A stretch of DNA of 64,000 bases from Paenibacillus sp. YN15 (GTDB lineage: Bacteria > Bacillota > Bacilli > Paenibacillales > NBRC-103111): assembly GCF_003285005.1 (NCBI RefSeq), contig NZ_QMFA01000005.1:62001-126000 (forward strand). Direction: 5' to 3'. Shown in pieces: positions 41,293 through 50,393 of the stretch. Each line of letters starts with the position of its first letter. The first letter of the stretch is position 1. Under the pieces are notes generated by a model. The model was not told where the DNA came from and did not search any database. It saw only the letters and a list, made by a program, of their open reading frames with translations. Position numbers and translations under genes: made by a program.

Positions 41293-43140
41293 TCAGAGCT
41301 TCACTTCACTTTTGGGGGATGCTTTAAGAAATTGGGTTCTGTACAGCCTGGCGTAAAGCCCGTTTTGGGCCAAAAGCTCCTCATGGGTGCCCTGCTCCGC
41401 CAGCCGTCCTTCCTCCAGCACCAGAATCCGGTCAGCCGCCAGAATGGTGGACAGGCGGTGGGCGATAACCAGAGTGGTCCGGCCCCGCATCAGCCGCTCC
41501 AGCGCCGCCTGGACATAAGCCTCCGACTCCGAATCCAGATGTGAGGTAGCTTCGTCCAGCACCAGAATCCGCGGATCGCGGAGAATCGCCCGGGCGATGG
41601 CCAGCCGCTGCCGTTCCCCGCCGGACAGGCGGTGCCCCCTTTCCCCCACCATAGTGTCGTAGCCCTCTGGAAGAGCAGCAATCATCTCGTGAATGTACGC
41701 ATCCCTGCAGGCCTGCTCCAAATCCGCGTCCGCAGCATCCAGCCGGGCAAAGCGCAGATTTTCCCGGATCGTGGCATGGAACAGGAAAGAGTCCTGGGTG
41801 ACGAAGGCCAGCCCGTTCCGCAGGGACTCCTGGGTAATGGCCCGCAGGTCCCTGCCGTCCACCTCCACCGCCCCTTCATCAGGATCATGCAGCCGGGCCA
41901 ACAAACCGATGAGGGTGGTTTTGCCTGCGCCGCTGGGGCCAACAATGGCTACCAGCTCCCCCGGCTCCGCCTGGAAGCTGATGCCGCTAAGGGCGTTCCG
42001 CCCTTGCCCGGAGCCTGCATAACGAAAGGACACACTGCGGTAAGCCACCTTGCCCGCGATGTCGCGAAGCTCCTTCGCTTCCGGCGCGTCTTTGATCTCC
42101 GGCTCCATGTCCATATATTCGAACAGCCTGACGAAAATCCCCATAGCCGTGGCCGCCTCCACATGCAGATTCAAGAGAGTGGTCACCGGCCCGTACAGCC
42201 GCCCGGCATAGAATACAAAGGCGACAATCCCGCCCACGGTCAATCCGTTGCTCATGACGGAGAGCCCGCCGTACCAGAAAATAACGGCAGTCCCCAAAGG
42301 CGCCAGCAGTCCCACTGCCATGGCGTACCATCGTCCCACCAGATTGACCTTCAGCTCCAGCCCCATCACCTTTTCGTTAAAGGCGCCGAAACGCTCCTCC
42401 TGATAACCCTCTCTCCCGAATAACCGGGTGAGCATAGCCCCGGAGATGCCGAACAGGTCCCCCAGCATGGCGGACATTTCTCCCCGGGCCCGCTGGGTTT
42501 CCGCCCGCAGCCGCTTCCGGGTGGCCGACACCCGGCGCACCGGCCAGATGAACACGGGCAGGATTACAAGGGCAATCAAGGCAAGCTGCCAATTGAGCCG
42601 GAACAAAATCACCGCAGTGGTGACGGTGATCGCCGCCTGGGTGATGGCATTGACCACTGTGCCCGTCACAACTCCCTGAACCGCCTGGACATCCCCCGTC
42701 AGCCGCTGGATGATTTCCCCCGACCGGGAATGGGTGTAGAAGGCCATGGATTGGCGCTGCAAATTCCCGAACAGCTTATGCCGCAGATCCCGCATTACAC
42801 TCTGGCCGACCTTGTTGTTCAGATGATTTTGCCACACCCCCAAAAGTCCCGCTGCCACCGGCAAAAGCACCATCAGCAGAACCAGCCTCAGCAGCAGGCT
42901 TTTGTCCCCTCCCGGAATGGCATGGTCCACCACCTCCTTGACCAGCAAAGGCGGCACCAGCCCGATTAAAGCCGAAGCCAAGGCCAGCAGCAGGATCAGC
43001 CCCAAAAGCCGGGTATACGGCCGGAACAGCTTGAAGGCTCTGGCAAAATCCATTTCGCTCCACTTGGCTTTGGGCGCATCCGGCCCCTTATACATTCCTC
43101 CCGGCGGCATTCCCCCGCCGTACATTCCGCCCATCCGCAT
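41293..43140 (-). CDS. ABC exporter, fused membrane and ATPase domains
   Basis: A 615-residue half-transporter that works as a homo- or heterodimer. The six-helix membrane domain spans about residues 45-330 and the nucleotide-binding domain about 370-600. The latter has Walker A GPSGAGKTTLIGLLARLHD near 397, Q-loop FVTQDSFLF, signature LSGGERQRLAIARAI, Walker B ILVLDEATSHLD and the H-loop VIAHRLS. It resembles multidrug/lipid exporters of the MsbA/BmrA type. The N-terminus is unusual: about 25 residues rich in Gly, Met and Pro (MRMGGMYGGGMPPGGMYKGP). GGAGGAAGCGGC precedes the ATG. The substrate is unknown. It ends 10 bp from the convergent bactofilin gene. Confidence 0.92.
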   Translation of the reverse strand: MRMGGMYGGGMPPGGMYKGPDAPKAKWSEMDFARAFKLFRPYTRLLGLILLLALASALIGLVPPLLVKEVVDHAIPGGDKSLLLRLVLLMVLLPVAAGLLGVWQNHLNNKVGQSVMRDLRHKLFGNLQRQSMAFYTHSRSGEIIQRLTGDVQAVQGVVTGTVVNAITQAAITVTTAVILFRLNWQLALIALVILPVFIWPVRRVSATRKRLRAETQRARGEMSAMLGDLFGISGAMLTRLFGREGYQEERFGAFNEKVMGLELKVNLVGRWYAMAVGLLAPLGTAVIFWYGGLSVMSNGLTVGGIVAFVFYAGRLYGPVTTLLNLHVEAATAMGIFVRLFEYMDMEPEIKDAPEAKELRDIAGKVAYRSVSFRYAGSGQGRNALSGISFQAEPGELVAIVGPSGAGKTTLIGLLARLHDPDEGAVEVDGRDLRAITQESLRNGLAFVTQDSFLFHATIRENLRFARLDAADADLEQACRDAYIHEMIAALPEGYDTMVGERGHRLSGGERQRLAIARAILRDPRILVLDEATSHLDSESEAYVQAALERLMRGRTTLVIAHRLSTILAADRILVLEEGRLAEQGTHEELLAQNGLYARLYRTQFLKASPKSEVKL

Positions 43141-43286
43141 GCCGCTTCCTCCGTTGTTCTGTGGTAAACGCTCTCATGTCTTCCATTTTCCCACGCTTAA
43201 GGGTCAGGCGCAACCACTTGCTATGTATCTGGCACACCGCACGCGCCTGCAACCCTCTCACCGGGCGACACGGGCGGCAGCCTCCC

Positions 43287-43315
43287 TTGCATCAGCGCTG
43301 TGAATCGTGTATACT
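43287..43315 (+). promoter_or_regulatory. Promoter of the serS T-box transcript
   Basis: TTGCAT (43287-43292), 17-bp spacer, TATACT (43310-43315). Confidence 0.75.
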
Positions 43316-43321
43316 TGCAAC

Positions 43322-43545
43322 TAATTCAAAAGCAGCATTGGCCGATGACGAGCTTCCAACTCCGAGGCGTATTCGCTAAGAAGAGCGGAAGCAGGATTCC
43401 GCCTCTTCCAAGTTTACCGGCCCGCCCGTTACCGCGGAACCAAAGAGGATCGGAATGCTCCGCCAGGAGATTCCGGTCAAGTTGGGTGGCACCGCGAGTC
43501 CAAGCGCTCCTCGTCCCATACGGATGAGGGCGCTTTTTGCATTTT
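43322..43545 (+). promoter_or_regulatory. T-box riboswitch leader of serS
   Basis: The leader has the conserved T-box sequence GTTGGGTGGCACCGCGAG (43481-43498). This is followed by a terminator stem, CCTCgTCC/GGATGAGG within AGCGC/GCGCT (about 43503-43533), and TTTTT. Uncharged seryl-tRNA would stabilise the antiterminator and allow serS transcription. The specifier codon could not be fixed by eye. Confidence 0.85.
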
Positions 43546-43568
43546 TTAGGGATGGAGCGGATGCGAAA

Positions 43569-44861
43569 ATGTTGGACATGAAATGGATTCGGCAGCACAG
43601 CAAGGCTGTGCAGGAGGCGGCGGACCGCAAGGGGATCGCCTTTTCGGTGGAGGAGCTGCTTCAGGCGGATGAAAACAGGCGTCGGCTGTTGACCCGGACA
43701 GAGGAGGGGCGGCAGGCCCGCAACCGGCTTTCCCAGGACATCGGGCGGCTCCTGCAAGAGGGCCGGCAAGGGGAGGCCAACGCGGCCAAGGCGCAGGTCA
43801 AGGAGTGGAATTTGCGGCTGTCTCTGTTGGAGGAGCAGCTGCAGCAGGCAGAGGCTGCAACCCGGGAGCTGCTGCTGCGGGCCCCCAATATTACGGCGCC
43901 GGATACGCCGGCGGGGGCTTCGGATGCGGACAATGTGGCGGTCCGCCATGTGGGCAGCCTGCCCGAGTGGGCGTTTCCGCCTCGGGACCATATGGCTCTG
44001 GCGGAGCTTCACCGCCTGGCGAATGTTCCCCGCGGCGTCAAAACAGGCGGCGCCCGCAGCTATTATCTGACGGGGGCGGGAGTGGCGCTGCACCGGGCGG
44101 TCCAGCAATTGGCCATGGATATGCTGGAGGAGCGGGGCTTTCAGTGGATGGAGGTGCCCCTGCTGGTGCGGGGAGAGGCGTTGGTGAATACCGGTTTTTT
44201 TCCGCTGGGCCGGGATCAGGTGTACCAAGTGGAGGGAGCGGACAGCTACCTGGTGGGCACCTCGGAGGCGCCTCTGGTCTCCTATTACGCCGGAGAGATT
44301 GTTGATGTGAGTCGGCCTATACGGCTGGCGGCTTCGTCGGTTTGCTTCCGCAGCGAGGTGGGAGCCGCAGGGCGGGATGTCCGGGGGCTGTACCGGGTGC
44401 ACCAGTTTTCCAAGGTGGAGCAGGTGGTTCTGTGCCGGGACGAGGCGCAAGAGTCGGAGGGGCTGCTGCAGGAGATTACCGCCAATGCGGAGGAGCTGCT
44501 CCGGCGTTTGGAGCTGCCTTACCGGGTGATGGCAGTCTGCGCCGGCGACATGTCCCAGAAAACCTACAAGCAGTACGACATCGAAACCTGGATGCCCAGC
44601 CGGGAGGCTTACGGGGAAACCCATTCCTCGTCCAACCTGCATGATTTCCAGGCCAGGCGCGCCAACATCCGCTACCGGGACAGCGACGGCAGGCTCCGCT
44701 ATTGCCACACGCTGAACAACACCATGGTGGCGACGCCGCGGATTCTGATTCCTCTTCTGGAGAACCATCAGGAGGAGGACGGGGCCATCCGCATCCCGGC
44801 CGCTTTGCAGCCGTACCTGAACGGCTTGGCCAAGCTGGTCCCGCAGGGGCTGCAACCGTAG
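43569..44861 (+). CDS. serS: Seryl-tRNA synthetase, Thermus-like variant
   Basis: It charges tRNA-Ser with serine. The 430 residues have an N-terminal coiled-coil arm (about 25-100) and a class II catalytic domain. Motif 2 is VCFRSEVGAAGRDVRGLYRVHQF and motif 3 contains LNNTMVATPRILIPLLENHQ. Motif 3 resembles Thermus SerRS (ATPRIL) rather than the Bacillus subtilis form (LAVGRT), so this is probably an alternative or second SerRS. The ATG at 43569 is 8 bases out of frame with an earlier ATG and begins MLDMKWIRQ. It is controlled by its own T-box. Confidence 0.92.
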   Translation: MLDMKWIRQHSKAVQEAADRKGIAFSVEELLQADENRRRLLTRTEEGRQARNRLSQDIGRLLQEGRQGEANAAKAQVKEWNLRLSLLEEQLQQAEAATRELLLRAPNITAPDTPAGASDADNVAVRHVGSLPEWAFPPRDHMALAELHRLANVPRGVKTGGARSYYLTGAGVALHRAVQQLAMDMLEERGFQWMEVPLLVRGEALVNTGFFPLGRDQVYQVEGADSYLVGTSEAPLVSYYAGEIVDVSRPIRLAASSVCFRSEVGAAGRDVRGLYRVHQFSKVEQVVLCRDEAQESEGLLQEITANAEELLRRLELPYRVMAVCAGDMSQKTYKQYDIETWMPSREAYGETHSSSNLHDFQARRANIRYRDSDGRLRYCHTLNNTMVATPRILIPLLENHQEEDGAIRIPAALQPYLNGLAKLVPQGLQP

Positions 44862-44874
44862 CCGCCAAAAGCTT

Positions 44875-44906
44875 GCGCTAACTTCCGCGTGTTACCACCT
44901 TGGCGC
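44875..44906 (-). other. T-box-like motif on the minus strand with no gene behind it
   Basis: On the minus strand AAGGTGGTAACACGCGGAA lies between GCGCC and GCGC arms, resembling a T-box antiterminator. Downstream on that strand is only the antisense of serS, so it is probably a remnant or chance match. Confidence 0.3.
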
Positions 44907-44950
44907 TTTGAGGGTCATTTTCGCGCCTCGCGGTTGCTGGGTATGCGCGT

Positions 44951-44994
44951 AACCTGAAAAAACCCGGTCAAATTAGGCCGGGTTTCTTCAGGTT
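44951..44994. terminator. Bidirectional terminator between serS and yyaC
   Basis: AACCTGAA...AACCCGG pairs with CCGGGTT...TTCAGGTT, a long palindrome with one internal bulge, between convergent genes. Its T-runs are short. Confidence 0.75.
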
Positions 44995-45023
44995 GCATAT
45001 AAGCTTGCGGCCCCGCCGATGGC

Positions 45024-45602
45024 TCATGCCTCCGCCGGGAAAACCTCCAGCGCCGCCTGAACCACCTGGCGGGCCATGGGCAGCACCCGGCCCAAGGGCG
45101 CGGTTTGCAGGGCTGTGTAGGGATGCGCCCGGTTCTCGCAGACAATGCCGCCGATGGAGTAATCCCCTACCGGCGGCAGCCCGCGGCGGAGGGAGGCGCC
45201 GGGAGTGAGCGGCCCGTCCCGCATCAGGAACAGCCCAAGGCTTGCGGCGCTTCCCAGACAGGCGTCCACGGCCACAACCGCGCGCCCCGCCGCCGCGGCA
45301 AACAGCATGGCCTCCAGCTCCTTCAAGCACCCGGCCCAGGTGTCCCCGTCGCAGGGTTTGTCCAGGGTGCCGACCACCAGGCTAAACCCCGCTTCCCGAA
45401 GGAACGTTCCAGTCAATGGCCCAAAAGCGTCGCCGCTGGAGCGGTCTGTGCCGATGCACAGGAACACCAGCTGCTCCCGCCTCACGCCCGATTCGCGGAT
45501 GCGCCGGAAAAGCTCCGGCAGCTTGGCCCCGCCTGCCGTTTTGCGCCAGCCGCCGCCCGCTGCTCCCGAAGCAGCTTGTCCGCCGGACCACTGTTGGAGC
45601 AT
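45024..45602 (-). CDS. yyaC: YyaC, GPR-like sporulation protein (DUF1256)
   Basis: 192 residues with the family motif VFLCIGTDRSSGDAFGPLTG, followed by VVAVDACLGSA and GDYSIGGIVCE. YyaC resembles germination protease folds and is made during sporulation. The ATG at 45602 has GGAGG 10 bases upstream; a TTG 24 bases earlier in frame would overlap that site. It lies 38 bp after fhs on the same strand. Its presence supports a spore-forming host. Confidence 0.9.
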   Translation of the reverse strand: MLQQWSGGQAASGAAGGGWRKTAGGAKLPELFRRIRESGVRREQLVFLCIGTDRSSGDAFGPLTGTFLREAGFSLVVGTLDKPCDGDTWAGCLKELEAMLFAAAAGRAVVAVDACLGSAASLGLFLMRDGPLTPGASLRRGLPPVGDYSIGGIVCENRAHPYTALQTAPLGRVLPMARQVVQAALEVFPAEA

Positions 45603-45640
45603 GTATCCCAAACCTCCGTCTGTCAATCTGTTCTCTTATC

Positions 45641-47326
45641 CTAGAACAGCCCGTGAACCGTGCCGTTCTCGTCAATGTCCATACGCAGGGCAGCCGGCAC
45701 CTTGGGCAGACCCGGCATCCGCAGAATGTCTCCCGTCATGGCGACAATAAAGCCTGCTCCCAGGGAAGGCTTCAGCTCGCGGATGGTGATGGTGAAGCCC
45801 TCCGGCCTGCCCACAAGCGCCGCCTGATCGGATAGGGAATACTGGGTTTTGGCCATACACAAGGGCAGCTTGTCCCAGCCATTCTTCTTGAACTCCTCGA
45901 TCTGCTTGCGGGCCTTGTCCGTAAAGCTCACGCCCTCCGCGCCATAAAAGGTCCGGGCAATGGCCTCCGCCTTAACCGGAATCTCGTCCTCCGGCCGGTA
46001 CGCAGGCACAAATCCCGCTCCCGCCCCTTCGGCAGCGGCAACAACCGCGCGGGCCAGCTCCACGCCGCCGGCGCCGCCCTGCTCCCACACCCGGCACAGC
46101 TCCACGGCAAAGCCGCGCTCCCGGCACAGCCGCTTCAGCAGCTCCACTTCCCCTTCCGTATCCGTGGGGAATTCATTCACCGCCACCACAAAAGGCAGGC
46201 GCACAGCCGCTATGGATTCCGCGTGCTTTTGCAGGTTGGCAAAGCCCCGGGCCAATGCGGCCAAATCCTCTTGGGCCAGCGCATCCTTGGCTGCGCCGCC
46301 ATGAAGCTTCAGTGCCCGTACAGTGGCGACAATGACCACAGCTGCAGGGCTCAAGCCGCCTTTGCCGCATTTGATATGCAGGAATTTCTCCGCGCCCAGA
46401 TCCGCACCGAAGCCTGCTTCGGTCACGGCAAATTCCCCCAGCTTCAACGCCATCCGGGTGGCGGTAAGGCTGTTGCAGCCATGGGCGATATTGGCGAACG
46501 GTCCTCCATGGACCAGCGCCGGAGTATTTTCCAACGTCTGCACCAGATTGGGCTTTACCGCTTCCTTCAGCAGCACCGTCATGGCCCCCTGGGCCTGCAG
46601 ATCCCGCACATATACCGCTTGTCCCGCATAGGTATAGCCGATGAGCATCCGGGAGAGCGCCTCCTTCAGCTCACCCAGTCCCTCAGTCAGGCAGAGAATG
46701 GCCATAATTTCGGAGGCCACCGTAATTTCGAACCCGTCCTCCCGGGGCACACCCTCCGTTTTGCCGCCCATGCCGATCATGATATGACGGAGAGCCCGGT
46801 CATTCATATCCACCACACGCTTCCACACAATCCGGCGCGGGTCCAGCCCAAGGGCATTGCCCTGCTGGAGGTGGTTGTCAATCAACGCCGCCAACAGATT
46901 ATGAGCCGAGGTAACCGCATGCATATCCCCGGTAAAATGCAGATTGATATCCTCCATCGGCACAACCTGGGAATAGCCGCCGCCTGCCGCTCCGCCCTTC
47001 AGCCCGAAGCAGGGACCCAAGGAAGGCTCCCGCACCGCCAGCACTGTTTTGCGTCCGATCCGGTTCAGCGCCTGGGCCAGTCCCACGCTGACCGTTGTTT
47101 TGCCTTCGCCTGCCGCAGTAGGATTAATGGAGGTGACCAGAATCAGCTTGCCTTCCGGCTTGTTCTCCAGCCGGCGCAGGACGCTCAGGTCAATTTTGGC
47201 CTTGTAGCGTCCGTACCCCTCCCACTCTTCCTCCTTGAGCCCCAGTTCCTCCGCAATGGCGCCAATCCGTTCCATACGGGCCTGCCGGGCGATTTCAATA
47301 TCACTGACAATTGCTCCTGTTGCCAT
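45641..47326 (-). CDS. fhs: Formate--tetrahydrofolate ligase
   Basis: It makes 10-formyl-tetrahydrofolate from formate, ATP and tetrahydrofolate. The 561-residue protein has the ATP site TSINPTAAGEGKTTVSVGLAQAL and the conserved REPSLGPCFGLKGGAAGGGYS, HFTGDMHAVTSAHNLLAA and VHGGPFANIAHGCNS segments. Of two adjacent ATG codons the second (47326) has the better spacing to AGGTG. The length is normal. yyaC follows and a sensor kinase gene precedes it by 93 bp. Confidence 0.96.
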   Translation of the reverse strand: MATGAIVSDIEIARQARMERIGAIAEELGLKEEEWEGYGRYKAKIDLSVLRRLENKPEGKLILVTSINPTAAGEGKTTVSVGLAQALNRIGRKTVLAVREPSLGPCFGLKGGAAGGGYSQVVPMEDINLHFTGDMHAVTSAHNLLAALIDNHLQQGNALGLDPRRIVWKRVVDMNDRALRHIMIGMGGKTEGVPREDGFEITVASEIMAILCLTEGLGELKEALSRMLIGYTYAGQAVYVRDLQAQGAMTVLLKEAVKPNLVQTLENTPALVHGGPFANIAHGCNSLTATRMALKLGEFAVTEAGFGADLGAEKFLHIKCGKGGLSPAAVVIVATVRALKLHGGAAKDALAQEDLAALARGFANLQKHAESIAAVRLPFVVAVNEFPTDTEGEVELLKRLCRERGFAVELCRVWEQGGAGGVELARAVVAAAEGAGAGFVPAYRPEDEIPVKAEAIARTFYGAEGVSFTDKARKQIEEFKKNGWDKLPLCMAKTQYSLSDQAALVGRPEGFTITIRELKPSLGAGFIVAMTGDILRMPGLPKVPAALRMDIDENGTVHGLF

Positions 47327-47419
47327 CATTTCACCTGGTCCTGTCCTTGATTTGTCGAAAAAATACTTGCACATGCCAACAGAATACCATATTCCCGTTG
47401 GAAAAACGACTACTTCCCC

Positions 47420-49762
47420 TCACTGGCTCCTCACCGGCAAATTCACGTCGAATATTGTGCCGATCCCCACCTCGCTTTGGACATCTACTGTGCCGCCGTG
47501 CTCCTGGATGATCCGGAAGCTGACCATAAGCCCCAGCCCGGTCCCTTTTTCCTTCGTGGTATAAAAAGGCTCTCCCAGCTTCTGCAGCCTCTCCTTCGGA
47601 ATGCCCTGCCCCTGGTCCTCAAAACGCACATTCACCCGGCCGGGAGCGGGATGGGACAGCGTGACCGTAATGATTCCTCCCCGCATCATGGATTCCACTG
47701 CATTTTTCAGCAAATTGATAAAAACCTGCTTCAGCTGGTTCTCGTCGCATTCCACAATGACCTCATCCGCCGTCAGCACATTGGGGATAATTTGAACATT
47801 GTTCAATAGGGCCTGGCTGCTTAGAAAAGCAATGACCACCTGGACGATCTGCACCAGATTCCGCGGCTCCATTCTGGTAATTTGGGGCTTCGAAAGCACC
47901 AAAAACTCACTGACGATATTATTGATGCGGTCCAGCTCCGAAAGCATCAGCTCGAAGAAAAACTCATTCTCGTTGGTTCTTTGCTGCAGCAGCTGCAAAA
48001 AGCCCTTCAGCGAGGTAAGCGGGTTGCGGATTTCGTGGGCGACCCCGGCGGCAAGCTGGCCCACCACCGACAGCTTTTCCGACTTGAGAAGCATCTCCTC
48101 GGCCTGCTTGCGCTCGGTGACATCCCGCCCCACCATCAGAAGGCTCGGCACCTCCCCTTGCTCCAGGTCGGGAATCCAGCGGCAGGAAATCTCCAGCACC
48201 ACCCAATGGCCTTCGGCGTGGCGAAGCTTCATCTCGGCCACATCAGCGGTTTGGGCGTCCTGGGGCTTCTGCAAAAAATGGGCCATGCGGCTTTTATCGT
48301 CGGGATGCAGCCAGCGGTATATGCTCCTGCCTATTAATTCCTCCGGCTCCGCTCCCAGCAAAACCCGGCTGGAGGGCGACCAGTATTCAATCTCTCCCAG
48401 CGGGTTCAGAACGCCGATGATGTCCGTCATATTTTCCGCGATCAGCCGGTATTTCATTTCACTGCGGCGCAGCGCCGCCTCCACCCGCTTGTTCTCCGTA
48501 ATGTCCCGGGAAATGGAGGCGATGGCAATGGTATTCCCGGCGCCGTTGCGGATGGGGGAAATGGTAACGCTCACATCAAACTCATCGCCATTGCGCTTGA
48601 GTCTGCGGGTTTCGTACCCGCTGATATGGCCGCCGAACTCCACCGCCTCATGAAGGTTCTGCACCTCCTCCTGCAAATCGGGCGGGACGGTGAGAAAGAC
48701 ACTTTTGCCGATACACTCCTCATAGCACCATCCGAACAACCCCATAAACGCCTCATTCACATGCAGGTTGTCCCCGTTCAGATCCGTCACGCAAATGGCA
48801 TCCGAGGTATTGTTGAAAAAGGATTCCAGCATCTCCTTGGTCCAGGTCAGCTCCGCCTCCGTTTCCTTCCGCTCGCTGATATCCATGCAGTAGCCCAGAA
48901 TCTCCCGTCCCTCCGCTTCTCCCCCGAAGGGTTGGAGGGTAATGAGGCAAGGGGTGGAGGCTATGGTGATCTCAAAGACCACCTGCCGCTCTTCCTCCCA
49001 CGCAATGCGGAAATAGTCGCCGATGGACTTGGCGGTGTCCGGCTGGAAAACCTCCTGAAGAGAATGCCCGCTGACCCGTTCATCCGGCAGCCCCAGCTTC
49101 AGGGCCAGCTCTCCCGTCCAGAGCGTACACGTGAAAGCTCCTTCGGCATCCCCTATGTATTTGAAAATAATGCCCTGCTGATGGCGCAAAATTTCATTAA
49201 ATGAGCGCTCCACCCGCTCCATCTCCTGGCGAATCCGCCGCTGGCCGAACAAACCGCGGATCATTACCTGCTGCAGGACCCTGCCTGAGGCGAGAAAGCC
49301 GGTGAAAATCCATTCGCTCTCCAGCTCCGCTCCCTCCGGGCTCAAGCTGCGCAGCTCCAGCCGCCGGGACTGGTCCGGCTCCGGAGCGCCAAGCTCCTCC
49401 AGCCGCTGACGGTCCTCGGGATGAACGAGTTGAAGCAGGTGTCGGTAACTGACCAAGCTGGAGGAAGCCAACCATTTTGCGGCAGCGGCATTCATGTAGA
49501 CCGGCTCGTCCCCATGAAACAGGAACACCGGATCAGGCTGGATGTCCAGCAGGCCGTAGCCGTCGTTTGCCCGGCCAAGCGCCCCCGATTTGTCATAATA
49601 ATGGCCCGCTGCATACGCTGCGCCTGCGGACCCCAGAAACCACAGCAGCCCAACAGGGCGGACCACGGGGAATCTGCCGTTACAGAGCCAGACTATCACA
49701 TACAGCAGACTGGCTAATGCCACCGAAATCAAAACCGCAACTGCTCTTCCTCTCCGTCTCAT
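47420..49762 (-). CDS. Multi-PAS sensor histidine kinase (sporulation Kin-like)
   Basis: A 780-residue kinase with an N-terminal pair of short hydrophobic helices (about 8-55). Four PAS-type domains lie at about 70-185, 195-310, 320-440 and 445-560; the later ones end in typical GYCMDISERKETEAEL, SISRDITENKRVEAAL and VGRDVTERKQAEEML. HisKA has the phosphorylated histidine near 577 (GVAHEIRNPLTSLKGFLQLL), and the HATPase domain has the N box VFINLLKNAVESM and GTGLGLMVSFRII. This HisKA type is that of Bacillus KinA-KinE, which feed the Spo0 phosphorelay; no response regulator gene is adjacent, as expected for such kinases. The ATG at 49762 has AAGGGGA upstream. Confidence 0.9.
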   Translation of the reverse strand: MRRRGRAVAVLISVALASLLYVIVWLCNGRFPVVRPVGLLWFLGSAGAAYAAGHYYDKSGALGRANDGYGLLDIQPDPVFLFHGDEPVYMNAAAAKWLASSSLVSYRHLLQLVHPEDRQRLEELGAPEPDQSRRLELRSLSPEGAELESEWIFTGFLASGRVLQQVMIRGLFGQRRIRQEMERVERSFNEILRHQQGIIFKYIGDAEGAFTCTLWTGELALKLGLPDERVSGHSLQEVFQPDTAKSIGDYFRIAWEEERQVVFEITIASTPCLITLQPFGGEAEGREILGYCMDISERKETEAELTWTKEMLESFFNNTSDAICVTDLNGDNLHVNEAFMGLFGWCYEECIGKSVFLTVPPDLQEEVQNLHEAVEFGGHISGYETRRLKRNGDEFDVSVTISPIRNGAGNTIAIASISRDITENKRVEAALRRSEMKYRLIAENMTDIIGVLNPLGEIEYWSPSSRVLLGAEPEELIGRSIYRWLHPDDKSRMAHFLQKPQDAQTADVAEMKLRHAEGHWVVLEISCRWIPDLEQGEVPSLLMVGRDVTERKQAEEMLLKSEKLSVVGQLAAGVAHEIRNPLTSLKGFLQLLQQRTNENEFFFELMLSELDRINNIVSEFLVLSKPQITRMEPRNLVQIVQVVIAFLSSQALLNNVQIIPNVLTADEVIVECDENQLKQVFINLLKNAVESMMRGGIITVTLSHPAPGRVNVRFEDQGQGIPKERLQKLGEPFYTTKEKGTGLGLMVSFRIIQEHGGTVDVQSEVGIGTIFDVNLPVRSQ

Positions 49763-50089
49763 CCGTAAGATGTCCCCTTCCAACTCCCATGGTTTGCCTT
49801 GCCAGCGGCAGCAAGAAATACCATTCCTTATACAACCAATTTTACGTGAAACCTTACCAGTTTCCCAGCTAAAAATGAAAAAAATCTCCCGTCAAGGGAA
49901 ATATTAAGAGATGAATGGTTCCAAAATGCCTTTTTGGGCGGCTGGGAACAAAAACGTGCAGACAGAGAGAGTTGAGCCATTAGAGGGCTCCCCTTCATAG
50001 CGCGGGTTCTCGCTCGCGCTCCTGACGCGGCTCCTTCCGGCAGCACGGCCACGGCGCAGCAGCTTCCCCCTCTCCCTCCCCTCGGAAGA

Positions 50090-50285
50090 GGGACGGAACT
50101 GAGCGGCCCTTAAAGCAGCTTTCGGGGCTGATTCGCATCCTAAACGGAACTGTGAAGCGCTTATAGGCCCGTAGCAGTTCACCGCCGCCTCACTCCGCCC
50201 CATTTTCGCCGCGTAAGAGCCCCTCAGTTCCGCAAAAAATCCAAACCCTCGCTTTTTCCGCAATAAGAGCCGCTCCGTTCCGTCC
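50090..50285. repeat. Array of CGGAACTSAGNGGCYCTTA repeats, copy 2
   Basis: Two forward units (about 50094 and 50144) and two inverted units (about 50208 and 50260) with the same TCCGCAAAAAATCCAAA spacer as the array at 28390-28710. The gap 49763-50319 otherwise shows no gene; a minus-strand open frame (49904-50263) consists of this repeat. Confidence 0.8.
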
Positions 50286-50319
50286 CTCCCCTTCGCAGCT
50301 TCAAACTACCCTTAACTTC

Positions 50320-50356
50320 AAAAAAGCCGAAAACCCTTTAACAGGGCTTTCGGCTT
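50320..50356 (-). terminator. Terminator of xylA
   Basis: On the minus strand AAGCCGAAA.CCCT pairs with AGGG.TTTCGGCTT, followed by TTTTG. Confidence 0.85.
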
Positions 50357-50393
50357 GGAGATTGGGAGGGTTATGTCCCTGGGGCACAGATGA

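Noticed and set aside
49904-50263. 120-codon minus-strand open frame
   Set aside because: It consists of the CGGAACT repeat array and its spacer.
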